Shown here piece by piece: positions 1 through 13,300 of a DNA stretch of 64,000 bases. Origin of the DNA: Persicaria tinctoria (taxonomy: Eukaryota; Streptophyta; Magnoliopsida; Caryophyllales; Polygonaceae); assembly GCA_037127255.1 (NCBI GenBank), contig JBANSL010000016.1, positions 1,056,501-1,120,500 on the forward strand, read 5' to 3'. Each line of letters starts with the position of its first letter. The first letter of the stretch is position 1. Made by a program: the position numbers and the translations under genes. The notes beneath the pieces were generated by a model. That model worked only from the letters and a program-made list of their open reading frames with translations, did not search any database and was not told the DNA's origin.

Positions 1-300
1 GTGGCCTTATAAGACCTTATAATCCTTGTATTTCCCTTATGCTTTTTCCTTTCTTTTAGATATTTTGGTTAATGTTGCTAGCTGTATTAGACAGTTGTAG
101 GAAGGCACCCTTATGTCACGTGAGTGACCTTGTCATTGGGTATTTAAGGGCTCTGCATCCCTTTCTAGATTTGTAGGGTTTTGGGGATCCGCTCCTTGAA
201 TGAAAGAGAGGTGGCCACACCTCCATTTTCCCCTTTTGCTTTGTTCTTCAATGGAACAGTAAAAACCTTTGTTTTATTGATCAAATCAAACACTAAATGA
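1..300 (+). repeat. Possible end of a copia-type LTR
   Basis: This stretch has a TATA-like TATTTAAGG near 141-149 followed by a short leader. It contains the phrase AATGGAACAGTAAA, which also occurs in the LTRs of the copia element near 61 kb. No partner LTR, PBS or ORF is visible, so it may be a solo or edge-cut LTR. This is inference from layout and one shared phrase. Confidence 0.3.
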
Positions 301-1575
301 TCTTGAGCACATTGTGTACTAATCTGGCATTTTGATTGTTAATTTTATCACAACTCAATGGGTCATTAATGATATTTTTTTAATAGGGGATCATTTGCGA
401 AGTTTCAAAAGCTAAGATTTATATTAGCTCTTATTTTTGGCTTTATAATAATATATATGATAGTATAAAATATCAATTAGAAACTTTCTGCTTTTGAATA
501 ACAATATACATGTGGCCGATTAAACGGGAATGATAGTCTTCACCCCGATTTCCACATCCGTTGGGGAACCCCATTAGAATTCCCGATGGAGAATTTTAAT
601 TAAATTTCCGTTAATTTATTGTTTTGATCGTGCATAATATCATATAGCTACTATTAATTTTGTTTTATTTTAAAGTATATGTTTTATAATATATATTTAT
701 ATGATATTATATATTCCATCCATTAAGAAAAACATGCCGTTTCAAGGATAGAATCTTGTTAATAAAAATATATCATTTTAGATATTTTGGTGTTTATTTT
801 TTAAATTTGATTTAATAGAGTAATAATTACTAAAAAAATAATAGTTGTAGTTGTGTAAATATTCAAAAATAATATTTTTCTTAATAGAGTGAGTATTAAT
901 TAAAGGGGTGAAAGTATATATATTTTCCAATTTATTTAAAGTAAATCTTAAAATTACTTGCATTTCTACGGTGACGTAGGCAATGATGATTAATTTTTAT
1001 AGTTTCTTACGATAAGAAATATTCGGTTCTCACATGGGAACAAGTATGAATATTCCATGTAGAAAATGAATCCATTATTTCAAACTTTTCAACATCGACC
1101 ACAACAATAAATCATTAACACAACATATATATTTGACTATATATATATATATATATATATCACGTATAAAGAGTAGTATATAAGACTATTGTTGTATCAG
1201 TAATGACTAATGGATCCTACTTGATAGGTCATTTTCACTAATTACTAGTAATTACACGTTAATTCAACTTCGTATAAGTTTATTTATTTGGTCAGCAGTC
1301 AACACTAGAGCCGAGAGGCTCGTCATCCTCCTAACAAAAGTTATGGTTCTAATTTCCCTTGATAACTTTTTATTTATTTATAGGTGTTTACTTATATCTT
1401 ATAAGTAAGAATTAATTTGAACTCGTGACATATTAATCACTGTCTAATATCCTTACCAACTAACTACTAAGCTTAATATAGTTGGTAACTTAATGCAGCC
1501 AAATAAAATTCGTGAGATATACTATGAATCTTGAATAATTTTTGCATTCTAAAAATATCTAATAATGGTGATAAT
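301..1575. other. AT-rich intergenic DNA
   Basis: I see no gene here. The stretch is AT-rich and includes a short (TA)n run at about 1138-1160. Short open frames have no recognisable protein features. Confidence 0.6.
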
Positions 1576-2035
1576 AGGGATGTTATATGAGCTAAGTACG
1601 TAGTTCAAGTTTAGCTTGAGTTTGGATCGATAAAAGTACGGCTTGGCCTCGTTTATTTACTAAACGGGTCGAATTTAACACATTTTAAATCTACATTTAA
1701 ATCTCGACTTGGCTCGATTCAAGCTTCAATTTTATGAAATTTATAAAATTTTCTTTAAATTATACTATGTCACAGATTGGTAGAGTTGCTTAATGTTAAA
1801 AAAAAATTCAACTTGAACTCGTTCATTTACTTAACAAACTGAGCAACATATTTTTAAGCTCGAATTTAAATTGACGCACATCTTGACGTCGACTCATTTA
1901 TAACCTAACTAAATATGAGCAACTAATACTCAAATGCTCGACTTTAAATTTACGCACATCTTGACGTCGACTCATTTATAAACTAGCTAAATATGAGCAA
2001 TTAATACTCGTATAGAATAGGCCTAGGTAATAGCC
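1576..2035. repeat. Degenerate hAT-like repeat with a 78-bp tandem duplication
   Basis: The left part (GGGATGTTATATGAGC) resembles the ends of the elements at 5314 and 54509. Inside it, 1858-1935 and 1936-2010 are two tandem copies of a unit containing GCACATCTTGACGTCGACTC. The right boundary is unclear and no target-site duplication was found. Confidence 0.45.
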
Positions 2036-2349
2036 CCAATTTGAAGGGTAAATTAGAGAAATTGATAAAATTCAAGACGAAGTGGCACTGTGGCAGCTAA
2101 CATCAACTATTGGACGAGTTGCGAAAGCTAGTTAATTAACTTCAGATCCCACTATAGTTGGTGTCGCTTTATAAAATAAAAAAAGGGGTTGCTGGGCCAA
2201 AGCCCAAATGGATTGCGCATAAAAGCCCAGCCCACTAAGGGCCCATGAGATGGTAAATTTGTGGATATGGAAGCATGAATGAATTATAGAAAGAACTAAA
2301 GATAGATGGTCCTCTTTGATGTCACAACATTATATGTGGATTTTTTTTT

Positions 2350-3710
2350 GGGTAAACTGCATAAAATCACCCCTTAAATATGTGATATTGCTCAAAACCA
2401 CCCCTTAGATGCAAAATTGCATAAAACCACCCGTTATATGGTAAAGGTTAGCAAAGTACCACCCACACTTTTCATTTCGTTAAGTTGATGTTAAATTAAT
2501 GTGAGATTACAATTATACCCTTGAGTTTTTATTATTTTATTTCAAAGGAAAAGGAAAAAAAGGAAAAAGAAAACCTAATCCACCATTGTTGAAGAAGGGG
2601 GCAATTTGTGCTACATGAGAAATTGAGAATGACTATCACTGTCACTTTGAGAAGTAGAGACATTGGCGGAGCCAGAAATAATCTTGGGGTGGGCAAAAAA
2701 TGAGAAGGGATATGCTGCTGTCAAGGTTCGAACTAGGGTGGGTGGGCAAATTTCAGAAAAAACAGCTTTTAAAGAACCACTGTACTAAAGAATTTTATGT
2801 GTTCTTTACCCCAACTAACACTATTTTATACATATTTTTTGGATTTGGGGTGGGCTTGAACCCACACAAACCCACCCCTAAATCCGCCACTGAGTAGAGA
2901 TGAAGTGGGAGTAAGCATTGAAGAATGAAGAGGTTGAAGGAATCAATTTTTAGGTAGAGGTCGATACATAAAGATAACACATGTTAGGGTTTGTGAGAAA
3001 TTTTGGGAAGTGAAGATGGTGACCGTAGGAACAAGCACTGTTCAAATTCAGTTTTCGGGTGGAAGATGGCGTTTTGGCGGAATCCAAAGAAATGCGGTGG
3101 CGGCCCTAGTTGGTGTTAGACATCGGCGACCAAAGATTGGAGGCGATGGTGCGAGTGCGTGGACTAACTTGTGAGCAATAGCCTTTGGAAATTTTGTGGG
3201 ATTTTTACATGAGGATGACGAAATGCTTTAGGTGAGGTGATGCTTCACTTTCCCGTAGAAGTTTCCTCATGGATGAGAAAACTTTTATCTCAAGCCTAAT
3301 TTTGTTTGCATAATACCCAATTTTTCAGTTTCATCCGATTTATAATTTTTATATTCGATGAATGTTTCAATTCTAATTCCCATATGTTTTATTCCAAGAA
3401 ATCAACAAGATCTACTCGTATTTTTTTATTTTGTTAGAATAAACTAAGGATTTTGTGAATTTGTTTTGACATTGTTATTGTGAAGATGAGTTTGAAATCT
3501 TTTAAAAAAAAGTCTGACAATGGCATTTTAGCTAAATTTGAGAACTCAAAAGGGGCATTTCAGTCCTTTAAAGTCAAATACTAACGAAACCCGGCCGGAA
3601 TCCAAAAGTGGGTGGTACTTTGCTAACCTTTACCATATAACGGGTGGTTTCATGTAATTTTACATCTAAGGGGTGGTTTTGAGCAATATCGTATATTTAA
3701 GGGGTGGTTT
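2350..3710. mobile_element. Non-autonomous Mutator-like element with long terminal inverted repeats
   Basis: The first ~115 bp (from GGGTAAACTGCATAAAATCA, through CACCCGTTATATGGTAAAGG) recur in reverse complement at about 3600-3707. The right end lacks roughly the outer 20 bp. The flanks are poly-T, so a 9-bp target duplication cannot be shown. No transposase is visible. The interior contains a hAT MITE (2661-2892) and some unrecognised GC-richer sequence at 3000-3200. The architecture matches the MULE at 26993. Confidence 0.7.
2661..2892. mobile_element. hAT-type MITE nested in the MULE
   Basis: The 232-bp element starts CATTGGCGGA and ends TCCGCCACTG, so the ends are inverted repeats with one mismatch. 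Both sides carry the identical 8-bp duplication AGTAGAGA (2653-2660 and 2893-2900), the hAT target-site length. A related left end (TAGTGGCGGAGTCAGG) lies near 31648. Confidence 0.85.
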
Positions 3711-4922
3711 TTTTTTTAGATGGCATTGTCAGTATGTCACAATCAAATTCAAGTTGATGGGACCTTAATGGCTTCATCTATCACGTTTATATTGCTATAT
3801 TGTGACTCACAACAAATGATTTAACCCTCAACGATTCAACCCAATTTGGATTAACAAACACAACACTACACATCTTATAAGGAGTACATGACTTATGAGT
3901 CATAAAAGGAATAATCTTTCTACATCAGATCCATAAAATAAGTCGTTTTAAAGTGTTAATTTTATTTAAAAATATGCTTCTGTATTATATATTTTGATTT
4001 ATACTTTACAAAGTAACAAAAGCATAATATATGAAACTATGAAAGTATAATGGTGTATTTGTCGATTTTCTCAAAATTTATAAAAAAAATAAAATAAAAT
4101 GACATGTTTTTCGAACAAATAAAGTATTAAGAAAAGGGTTAAAACTTAGGCTATTAATGGTGCAGTTTTGTTTCTATACCATTAACTTCTTTTCTATATG
4201 TATATAAAGAATATAAATTAAAATTCATGATATTGTCTGGTGTCATTTACAAATATAATTTCGTTCTAACTCAATCGCTTTATATCTAAATTATGATATA
4301 TTACACGATTTATTTAAAGGTTTTACTTTTCTATTTATAAACCAGGCCACCACGTTTTTAAAAAGAAATTGAACTTCAACACTCTACACAAATATAAATG
4401 AGGATAATTCAATTTGTAGGGTGCACGTTAATTGCTTAACATCACATATAGTATGCATATATGCTTTTACTTTAATTTATCTATATGAATTCGAATATAT
4501 TCATACCCCACTAATATTTATCCTGGCCTCTATTATTTTTCCACTTTAACAAACCTCATTTATATGGAAACAAAGCAAAACAGAAACAGTCAAATTACAT
4601 AATACAAGGACAGCACATCCCCTTAATTGTCAATGTCAACTACTATTAATACAAGAGCTCTACATAATGCATTTTTAAACAAATTTTAGACATATGTTAG
4701 AAAAAATTGGTTTTAAAGTATGGAAAAAAACATTAAACCAGATTTTAAAATTATTCTCCTGTAATAAAACTCATGATTATATTTTAAAAATCTCAACACT
4801 CACCCTAAAAAAGTATTTAAAATTTGCCCAACATATTTTTTTAAACTATAAATAATGATCCGTATTCATTAAATAATTGGATCATATTGCGTTGAAAATC
4901 ATTTATCCTCTAGTGTTTATTA
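3711..4922. other. AT-rich intergenic DNA
   Basis: I see no gene, RNA or well-bounded repeat in this stretch. Confidence 0.6.
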
Positions 4923-5151
4923 CTCCCTCTGTTCATTAATAAGTGTCGTTTGACTATTCCACACGTTTTTTAAGGAGCTAAAAACTATATAAAATATTAA
5001 CTTTTTTAAATAATTTTAAACTTATAGTAGTAATTAATATGTACTGTATAAAATTATAAAAAAATCAATTAAATTTTTTATATTTTATATAGTTTATAAC
5101 TCCTTAAAAAACGTGTCAAAATGTCAAACATCACTTATTTCTGAAGAGAGG
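4923..5151. mobile_element. Stowaway-like MITE
   Basis: It begins CTCCCTCTGTTC and ends AGAGAGG, flanked by TA at 4921-4922 and 5152-5153. An inner palindromic part includes TTTTTAAGGAGCTAAAAACT and its inverted copy. The same inner sequence is in the element at 53852, so they belong to one family. Stowaway (Tc1/mariner-type) elements duplicate TA. Confidence 0.75.
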
Positions 5152-5313
5152 TATTATATTTTATATCTTTATATATATCCATTTATTTGAATAGCATATT
5201 CTAAAACTATTCCAATCAAGTTTACAATATATCTACAACCTTTTCGAGCTTTCTATGTCAAAAATTAGTTTCCCCAAATTTGTTAAAAACTTTTCTTTGT
5301 TACGACTTACGAG

Positions 5314-6755
5314 TAGGGGTATTATTCGAGCCGAGCTTGACATGTTCAAGCTTGGCTCGAACGGGAGACGAGCCGAACCGAGCTCGAGCCTAAAATTTAT
5401 ACGAGCTTTTTTTGGCGTTCAAGCTCGGCTCGCGAGCCCAATCACATACTCGAGCTCGGCTTGATAGGCTCGTTCAAGCCGAACGAACGAGCTTAGGCTC
5501 GTTCAGGCTCGTTTCCCAAGCTCGTTCGTTCAAGCTCGTTTGAGCTGTTCAAGCTCGATAGGCTTGTTTTTAGCTGTTCATCTATGAAGAAATTTGTAAA
5601 ACTGACAGTTTGAAATCAAAATGAGCCATAGATATTTTCTACTAACACATAAGAAAAGCATAAAATATAAAATTACATAAAATTAAAAGACTAAAACTAC
5701 ATTACACGCACAAAGACTAAAATTAAAAGATTTGCAAAACTTCAATCTTGCAGCTTGATTCCTAAGCTCCTCTTTTCAACCTGGTTCCTCTTCTTATAGT
5801 CAAGCTCCTCTCTGGGCGTGAGACATTGTCACATTATCCTTCTCATAACAACAACAACAACAACAACAACAACAAAGAATCAGGGATAACATATAACAAA
5901 CATTGCATAAGCTGAGATGAGCAATACAAATCAATAATGGCGAATCAATTAAAGGGTTTGAAGGAGAAGAATAAAAATCAGCAGTAGAGGCGAATCAATA
6001 AAAATTTGAGATAACTGTGGAGGCAAAACCCAAAATTGAGACAAGCAAATCAATACTAAGAACCAATATCGGAAAATCAACAAAAGAGTTTGAAGGAGAA
6101 GAATAAACATACCTGTCACTTTCACAGTGGATGCTGGAGGGAGCAGAGATTCGATTATTTCATGAGTTGTAGAGAGAAAGGTCGTCCGGAGCCGCCGAGA
6201 GAGAGAGTGCGACAGGGCGCCAGAAGTCGCCGACAGTGAGATCTCATATCTCTTGGACGGCAGGGTGAGCAGATCTGAGATCTCTTTCTCAAATCTGAGA
6301 TTTCCTGGCTAGCGGCGACGTAGAGTGCAGATCTGAGATCTGAGATCTTTTTCACGCCGGAGGAGAAGCTGTCCTCACCTGTGCCGCGACTGAACAAAGG
6401 AAGGGGGGGCTGAGGAGGATTAACCGACGAAGGAAAGAGGGACTCTAAAGGAGGAAGTGAGGAATTGAGGGAGAAAGGAGAGACTGGGAGATCCGAGATC
6501 GAGGCGTGGCGGCGATTGAAGGAGGCAGAAGAACTTTAGAAAGGTTGAAACAAAAGAAGCGGCGTCCAACCTTCAGTCCTCCACTCCTCATACTTTATTT
6601 TACCCTAGGGGTAATTTCGTAAAATACCATACCCTCGAGCTTCCGAGCTCGGCTTGCTCGGTTCGAGCCTAAAACCTTGTTCAAGCTCGGCTTGTTTTAT
6701 GTATTCGAACGAGCCGAGCTCGGGCTCGAGCTGTTCGGCTCAAATAACAGCCCTA
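5314..6755. mobile_element. Non-autonomous hAT-like transposon, 1.44 kb
   Basis: It starts TAGGGGTATTATTCGAGCC and ends AACAGCCCTA. The subterminal regions are inverted and rich in GAGCTCG and GAGCCGAG motifs. The flanks CTTACGAG (5306-5313) and GTTACGAG (6756-6763) match 7 of 8 bases, as expected for an aged hAT duplication. No transposase is visible. The interior has an (AAC)n tract at about 5848-5875 and a GC-richer block (6150-6540) with repeated AGATCTGAGATC motifs. Confidence 0.75.
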
Positions 6756-7262
6756 GTTACGAGCCCCTTCTAATTTTTTAGGAAATTCAAAAGTTTTTGA
6801 CTTTAAACCTTAATTTTTTTATCTTCTTTTTGTTATCTTCTTGTTACTTTGTATTTCAATTAAAAATAATGTATTTAACAAAAATCCCTTTTTTTAATAC
6901 ATTTTTGCTTATTTCAATTAAAAATAATGTATTTAAATAATCATTTTAGTATTTTTGTTTAAACAAAATTCTTCTTCTTCTTATATATGCCATATAACTT
7001 TTTTGTAAGCACCTCTTAACGAAAATCCTAAATTTAGCTTTACAAATCTTAATTACTCCGTAAAAACCTCATATTGTGTCAAATCGATCATTTAATTTAC
7101 AATAATGCAAGATGACAAATCATAGAGCAGCTATCTTTTGTCTCCCCCACCACACACCACCAACCAACTAGCAATTATACACAAACGCACATATCTTTCT
7201 CACTCTCTATATCCCCTCTCCCCGTCTCAGATTTCCCGCACTCGCCGTTAGGGTTTAACCAA

Positions 7263-7292
7263 ATGCTGATTGCGCACTCCCGGAGGCGCTAG
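7263..7292 (+). promoter_or_regulatory. uORF in the AMP deaminase leader
   Basis: An ATG 85 bases before the main start opens a nine-codon frame (MLIAHSRRR, then TAG). It lies just after the TTAGGGTTT telo-like motif at 7249-7257. It can act only if transcription begins upstream of it, which the sequence does not prove. Confidence 0.45.
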
Positions 7293-7347
7293 AGCAACCG
7301 AAATCCAGCGACAACTGGAGAATCGATCCCCTCTTCGCTGATCGCCG

Positions 7348-10300
7348 ATGGATTCCTACGCCGTCCACCTCGCCGTGGCGGCGCTGTTCGGCGCCTCCGT
7401 CGTCGCCGTCTCCGCCTACTACATGCACCGCAAGACGCTCTCCCAGCTGCTCGAGTTCGCCAAGACGATCGACCGTGACCGGGAGCGCGAGAGGGAGAAG
7501 GACGACGCTGAGGACGAGCTCTCGCCGCGCCATGTTAGGTACTCCGACAAGCGCCGTGGACACGCCGGCGCTGGACGGCAGCGGAACATGGCGGCTTATC
7601 GCCGTGTTTCCGCGTCGTTGCCTGATGTCACGGCTATCAACAACGATTCTGATGGGGCAGATGCGGAGGAGAGGCGGAACTGCCCTGTGCTTTCTGTTGA
7701 AGGGATTCCGGTTGGATTGCCGCGGCTGCACACGCTTCCTGAAGGTATGCTTTGCTGGAGTTTTGCCTGGGACGTGAACTCCGTAATTGATCGTTTTGCC
7801 TTCGATTTTTTTCCTCTTGAGCGTGAACTGTTCTTAAAGCTACTTCTCCATTCCGTGATCGCTTTCCTTATCTGTTCAAATTCGGAGCACATTCGGTGAA
7901 ACAGCTGAGCTCTGAGTTCGAATTTTTATTCTCTGTTGAAATTAAAGTGCGTTTAATTAAGATTTCACAGATTTAGGGTCAGTTCTGAAGTATGTTGATT
8001 GTCGAATTGTTCCTTTGTTTTTTTCCTGATTCTGGTGTGGTTTGAGGTGATGAATTTTGAGAATGAGCTCTGTTTTTTACGTGTTATTGCCTAATTAATT
8101 TCGCTTTATTGCAATCTCATGTTTGGTGATCTTTCTGATTTTTTATTATTTCTTCATGAGAGACTGACTATGCTACTTTTGGCTCTTGCATACTGAGAAA
8201 CCACTAGAAAGTGATTAGATGTTGGATTTTACAATTTATCCATATATGCAACTCAGTTTAGCTTTGATCAAAGCTAGAACTCTCTCATGGAAGTTTACCT
8301 TTAGTAGATTGGTTACTGAGGACATTTGAGCTGTTTTAAGGTGAAAAGTGGCTTTTTTTTTTTTTTTTTTTTTTTCTTTCTGTTTAACACTTCACAAACG
8401 ATATATTTTTGTGATCATAAACTAATGCAAAGTGCAATTCAATTATGGTATCTCTGAGCTCGGTACTTTCTTGTTGTTTATCCTAGATGATTGTGTGGTC
8501 GAGTTGTGACATGGATTATATTTTGTTAAACCTCAAAATGGAGATGATATTGTTGCTGGCCACATGTGGCTTTTCAAATTTTGTAGTCTTTCTGCTTTGG
8601 AATTTGGATACAGTACTTTTTTCTTCTTAAATTCTCTATTTTGGCATCTCATCTTACTAAAAACCATAGCTTAGAACTGAATTGCTGTACTTCTTTTTTT
8701 AAAAAAAAAGTTGCAAACATCATCCTTGTAGAAATGAAAATAAATCGCCAGTCTAATTTCACTTAAGCTCTGACTTGTATTGGAATTTGGAATGCATATA
8801 TTATTGCAGTATTTAGCAGTTCTAGGCTTTATGTAGTTGCTATTAATTTATTTTTGACCCAGCAAATGCTTCAAACTTTGGAATAATGCATATTATTTGT
8901 TTGATTCTGTTTGTCATTTGATTATCATCCTCTATCTTGCATTCGCATTCTTTTCTCACTATTTCTGAACTTACCCTAGAATGGACTTTTGATATCTTTT
9001 TATAGGAAAATCTTTGAACCATACAAAGTCAAATAGCAGATCTTCTCTTCTTATTAGACCTTTATCTCCAAAGTCTCCTGGAGCCAGTGCTAGTGCATTT
9101 GAGGGATCTGATGATGAAGATAACTTGATGGATTCAAATGGAAATGCTGTAAGTTTCAAGTACACTTCTGTGGGTCTTGTTTTATCACTGCAGGAAAATT
9201 TGGACTCTTTTACATGGAAAGTTGAAATTTTACATGTGTACCTGTCCAGGAAGGGATTGCATGCCTGAGTTTTGCACTCATTCACTGTTATCCCTCTCCT
9301 ATAGATCTGACTGTTAGTTTGATTATTTTGAACATCTCATGATCAGGACGTACCTGAGGAAAATGGTCACCATGAACAAGTACCTCTTGCTCCTCCAAAC
9401 ATGATTCGATCACATAGCGTATCTGGTGACTTGCATGGTGTTCAACCTGACCCTATAACTGCTGATATTCTGAGGAAGGAGCCTGAACATGAAACTTTTG
9501 TTAGACTTAAAATCAGTCCATATGGTAATTTTTTTTGTGCATCTGTATAAAGATTAAATCATTGCCACTGTATGGGTTGAGCTATTCTTTTGGTAATGCT
9601 TGGGCTTGTTTAATTAAAACTTTATCCAAATACATTGTTAAAAAAATGCTTTTTAAAGTACAATAGACCAAGATAATGATGTCAGTATGATGTCCTGGAG
9701 CCGAAGAATGCTGATGATACTGTTTATACTTGAAACTTCATGTTCAGGAATAGTATTGCTATGGCTAGTATGTGCAGTTTATTGGAATTTTGTTGCAAAA
9801 TAACCAAAAGTTAGTTACAAAAGACCTTTTATGTATGCCTCATAATACAATTTGTTTTGAGAGAAAAAAATATCAGTAATCTTATCATGTGAAATGTAAC
9901 TTCCTATAGTCCATAATGCCTCCACCCTGTCACTAATTATTTTTATTAGTAAATCCATGGCAATTCACCATATGTTATGTTCAGCTTGATGTATTTTCAT
10001 GTTGTTCTTTCTTGTATGTATTTGACCTTGACCTTATTATATGTATAATTGCTACTTTATTAATTTTGAAAAGTAATTTACTTTTCTGACTCTTTGCATC
10101 ATATTTTTGGAAAGGAAAATGAGAAGACTCACAATGAATCTTGTATGAGTTTGTTTTAACTAGAAAAAGTACATCAATCATAGATAGCAGATGTCCACTT
10201 CACAAGTTATTCTTCATGTACCACCTTTATCCACACATGTTTTAGGTTTGGTAATAATACCTCTATGATTCTTTTAGTTGACATAATTCTTCTTTTTTCT

Positions 10301-13300
10301 CATGTGCAAATCTATTAGAGACACCGGCCCCTGATGAAATTGAGTCATATTTGGTTCTTCAAGAATGTCTCGAATTGCGAGAAAGTTATATATTTAGGGA
10401 CACTGTTACTCCCTGGGAAAAGGAAGTGATTTCTGACCCGAGTACACCAAAGCCTAATCTAAATCCATTTCGCTACACTCCTGAGGGAAAAAGTGATGTG
10501 AGTTCTCTCTTTTAGTTACAATGATATAAGTTTCTATGGCTTTGCTACTTTTTAGTCAAATAATATTATTAAAAAAATTTGCAGCACTTTTTCCAAATGG
10601 AGGATGGTGTAGTTCAAGTGTATGCAAATAAAGATGGTAAGTTTGAGTTTGCTTAGCTTATCAGCTCTGCAATTATGCTAAAGCCTGCATTATATAACTT
10701 ATGTTTTGTTTACTTTCTCCAGCAAAAGAAAAGATGTCCCATGTTGCGGATGCTACTACCTTTTTCACTGATCTGCATCACATTCTTCGGGTTATAGCGG
10801 CTGGGAACATTCGAACTTTATGTCATCACCGACTTGTTCTTCTGGAGCAAGTAGTGAACTAATGATCTTTGTTTAGTTGAAGATATTTATGCATCCATTA
10901 TCCAGTATTTTGACCTTAAATGTATTTTAAATGGGCATCCAGAAATTCAATCTTCACTTGATGCTTAATGCGGATAAGGAGTTTCTTGCTCAGAAGAGTG
11001 CACCTCATCGGGATTTTTATAATGTTAGGAAGGTTGATACACATGTGCATCACTCGGCATGTATGAATCAGAAGCATCTTTTGAGGTTCATAAAGTCAAA
11101 GTTAAGGAAAGAGCCTGATGAGGTACTAGAGTGGGTTCGATCTTTAAGCTTTTTTTTAATCTGGGCAGGCTATAATTTCTGCCTTTCTGGATACCTATGT
11201 TGTACGTTCTTAGTTTTTATTTGAGTTATTATCAGGAATATGACACAGGGATCTAATTCCTGCTCTTGATAGGTTGTGATATTCCGTGACGGAACATATT
11301 TAACGTTGAAAGAAGTCTTTCAGAGCTTGGATTTGACCGGGTGTGGAAGTGATGCAACTGTTATTCTGTCATTTATCTTGTTCCTTTTCAATGCAATTTA
11401 GCTAATAGTTTGGCTGTTAAAAGATGCTTCATTGATTTTACTGCTATGGTTCTGCCCAGGTATGACCTGAATGTTGACCTTTTGGATGTGCATGCTGACA
11501 AGAGCACATTTCATCGTTTTGACAAGTTCAACCTCAAGTATAATCCTTGTGGTCAGAGTAGGCTCAGGGAAATCTTCCTTAAACAGGATAATCTTATCCA
11601 AGGTATCACAGTTAATGTTTTCCCCCTTTTCTGTGGGAGTATTAGATACGGAAGCAGTCTCCTTCTGAGTGTGTGGGCAGTTAGACTATTTGGTTTAGAT
11701 GTATCTATCCTTTTCTTGTGGGACATATGCTCTTCAGCTACCACTGTTTAACATCTTTCCTACTACTGTGGTACATATGCTCCTACATCTGCTTCATGTA
11801 AATTGATAAATGGGTAATGAAGGAGCATGCTGTAGAAGCATGATTATGATGGTGGAAGGGTTGGAAATAGGTTTCTTCTTTTCCATTTATATTTTCATGG
11901 TTCTAATTCAGAGTTGGGCTGGTTAATTCATAGGAATCTCATTTCTTCTTGATTGGCTCATAGAGCCCTTGTTTTAAGGCTAGAAGATTTCTTGTTGAAT
12001 AAGATTTTGTACTTCTTAGAGTAGAGGATAGGGGTTTTGGTTTGCACAGTTTGCACTTCGACCTCCAAATGTCCAGTACTTGAAATTTGTGCACATTTAT
12101 GGCTCATCTCATGTCCCTTGGACAACTGAACTTTATAATAGAAGCTCAACCCACAATTGAAAATTTAGGAAAGTGTGGTCCAAGACTGACAGCATCACAC
12201 TCTACACATCTGACATATTGCTATATTTGTGTTCACTGCTCATGACTTTTCAGTAGTTGAAAGCAACTGCTGCATGTGATCCAGCACCGTTGTGTTTTTA
12301 AATATAATTTATTCATGTCTGAAAATTCCCTGTCCTACAATAGTGTTGTTTATGTTTCAAACTGTGGTCAGTGTCTTGTTTAAAAATCCCGCATTATCAA
12401 ATGGTGTTTGATTTTAGCCTTATGAATAAATTTCTTCTTGAAGGTCGTTTTCTTGCTGAGTTGACGAAGCAAGTTTTCACTGATTCGGAAGCAAGCAAAT
12501 ATCAGGTGCTTCTTCACCTACAAGATCCTTTTTCCTCCACTTTTTCACAGAAAGCGCCTACTTTTTCACCTTTGCTCAATCATTCTAGCAGCGATTCGGT
12601 GAATTATGTTTGGTGTTGTTGTGTTGCAGATGGCTGAATACAGGGTATCAATATATGGCAGGAAGCAAAGTGAATGGGATACATTGGCAAGTTGGATTGT
12701 GAATAATGACTTGTACAGTGAGAATGTCGTTTGGTTGATTCAGGTATGCCTTGTTTCTTAAATGCTCGGTAGCGTGTTCTTTCTATCGTTGAGTTGATAT
12801 CATATGGGGTCTGTTCTTTTAAACACACCTATAAAACCAGTCTGATCTTGAGCAGATTAAGCATATGCGGTATGCAGCCACACCCAGGATGATAATCATG
12901 ATATTGCTTCTAAAGAACTCGAAAATCTTACTTGGTCTTTGAAACATTTCAACTAGCACGAATTCTGCTACATTGTCTTCTAAAGGGTTTTGTTTGTATT
13001 AAGTAGATCCGAATACTCTTATTTTGGTTTTTGTCTACAAATGATATAATATTTATCTTTTTCCAGATCCCGCGGCTGTACAATATTTACAAGGAAATGG
13101 GGATTGTTACATCATTTCAGAATATGCTAGATAACATTTTCCTCCCTTTGTTCGAGGTCACTGTTGATCCGGATTCACATCCTCACTTACACTTGGTCTT
13201 GAAACAGGTTTGTTGCTCGTTCTGGTAGCTGCAGTTTCTAAATCATACACTTTACAGTACATTGTGCACTTCAATGTCACTGAAATGACAAGAAATAAAT

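Noticed and set aside
7255..7731. 158-codon minus-strand frame over AMP deaminase exon 1
   Set aside because: Antisense of a GC-rich exon; no domain and no splice continuation.
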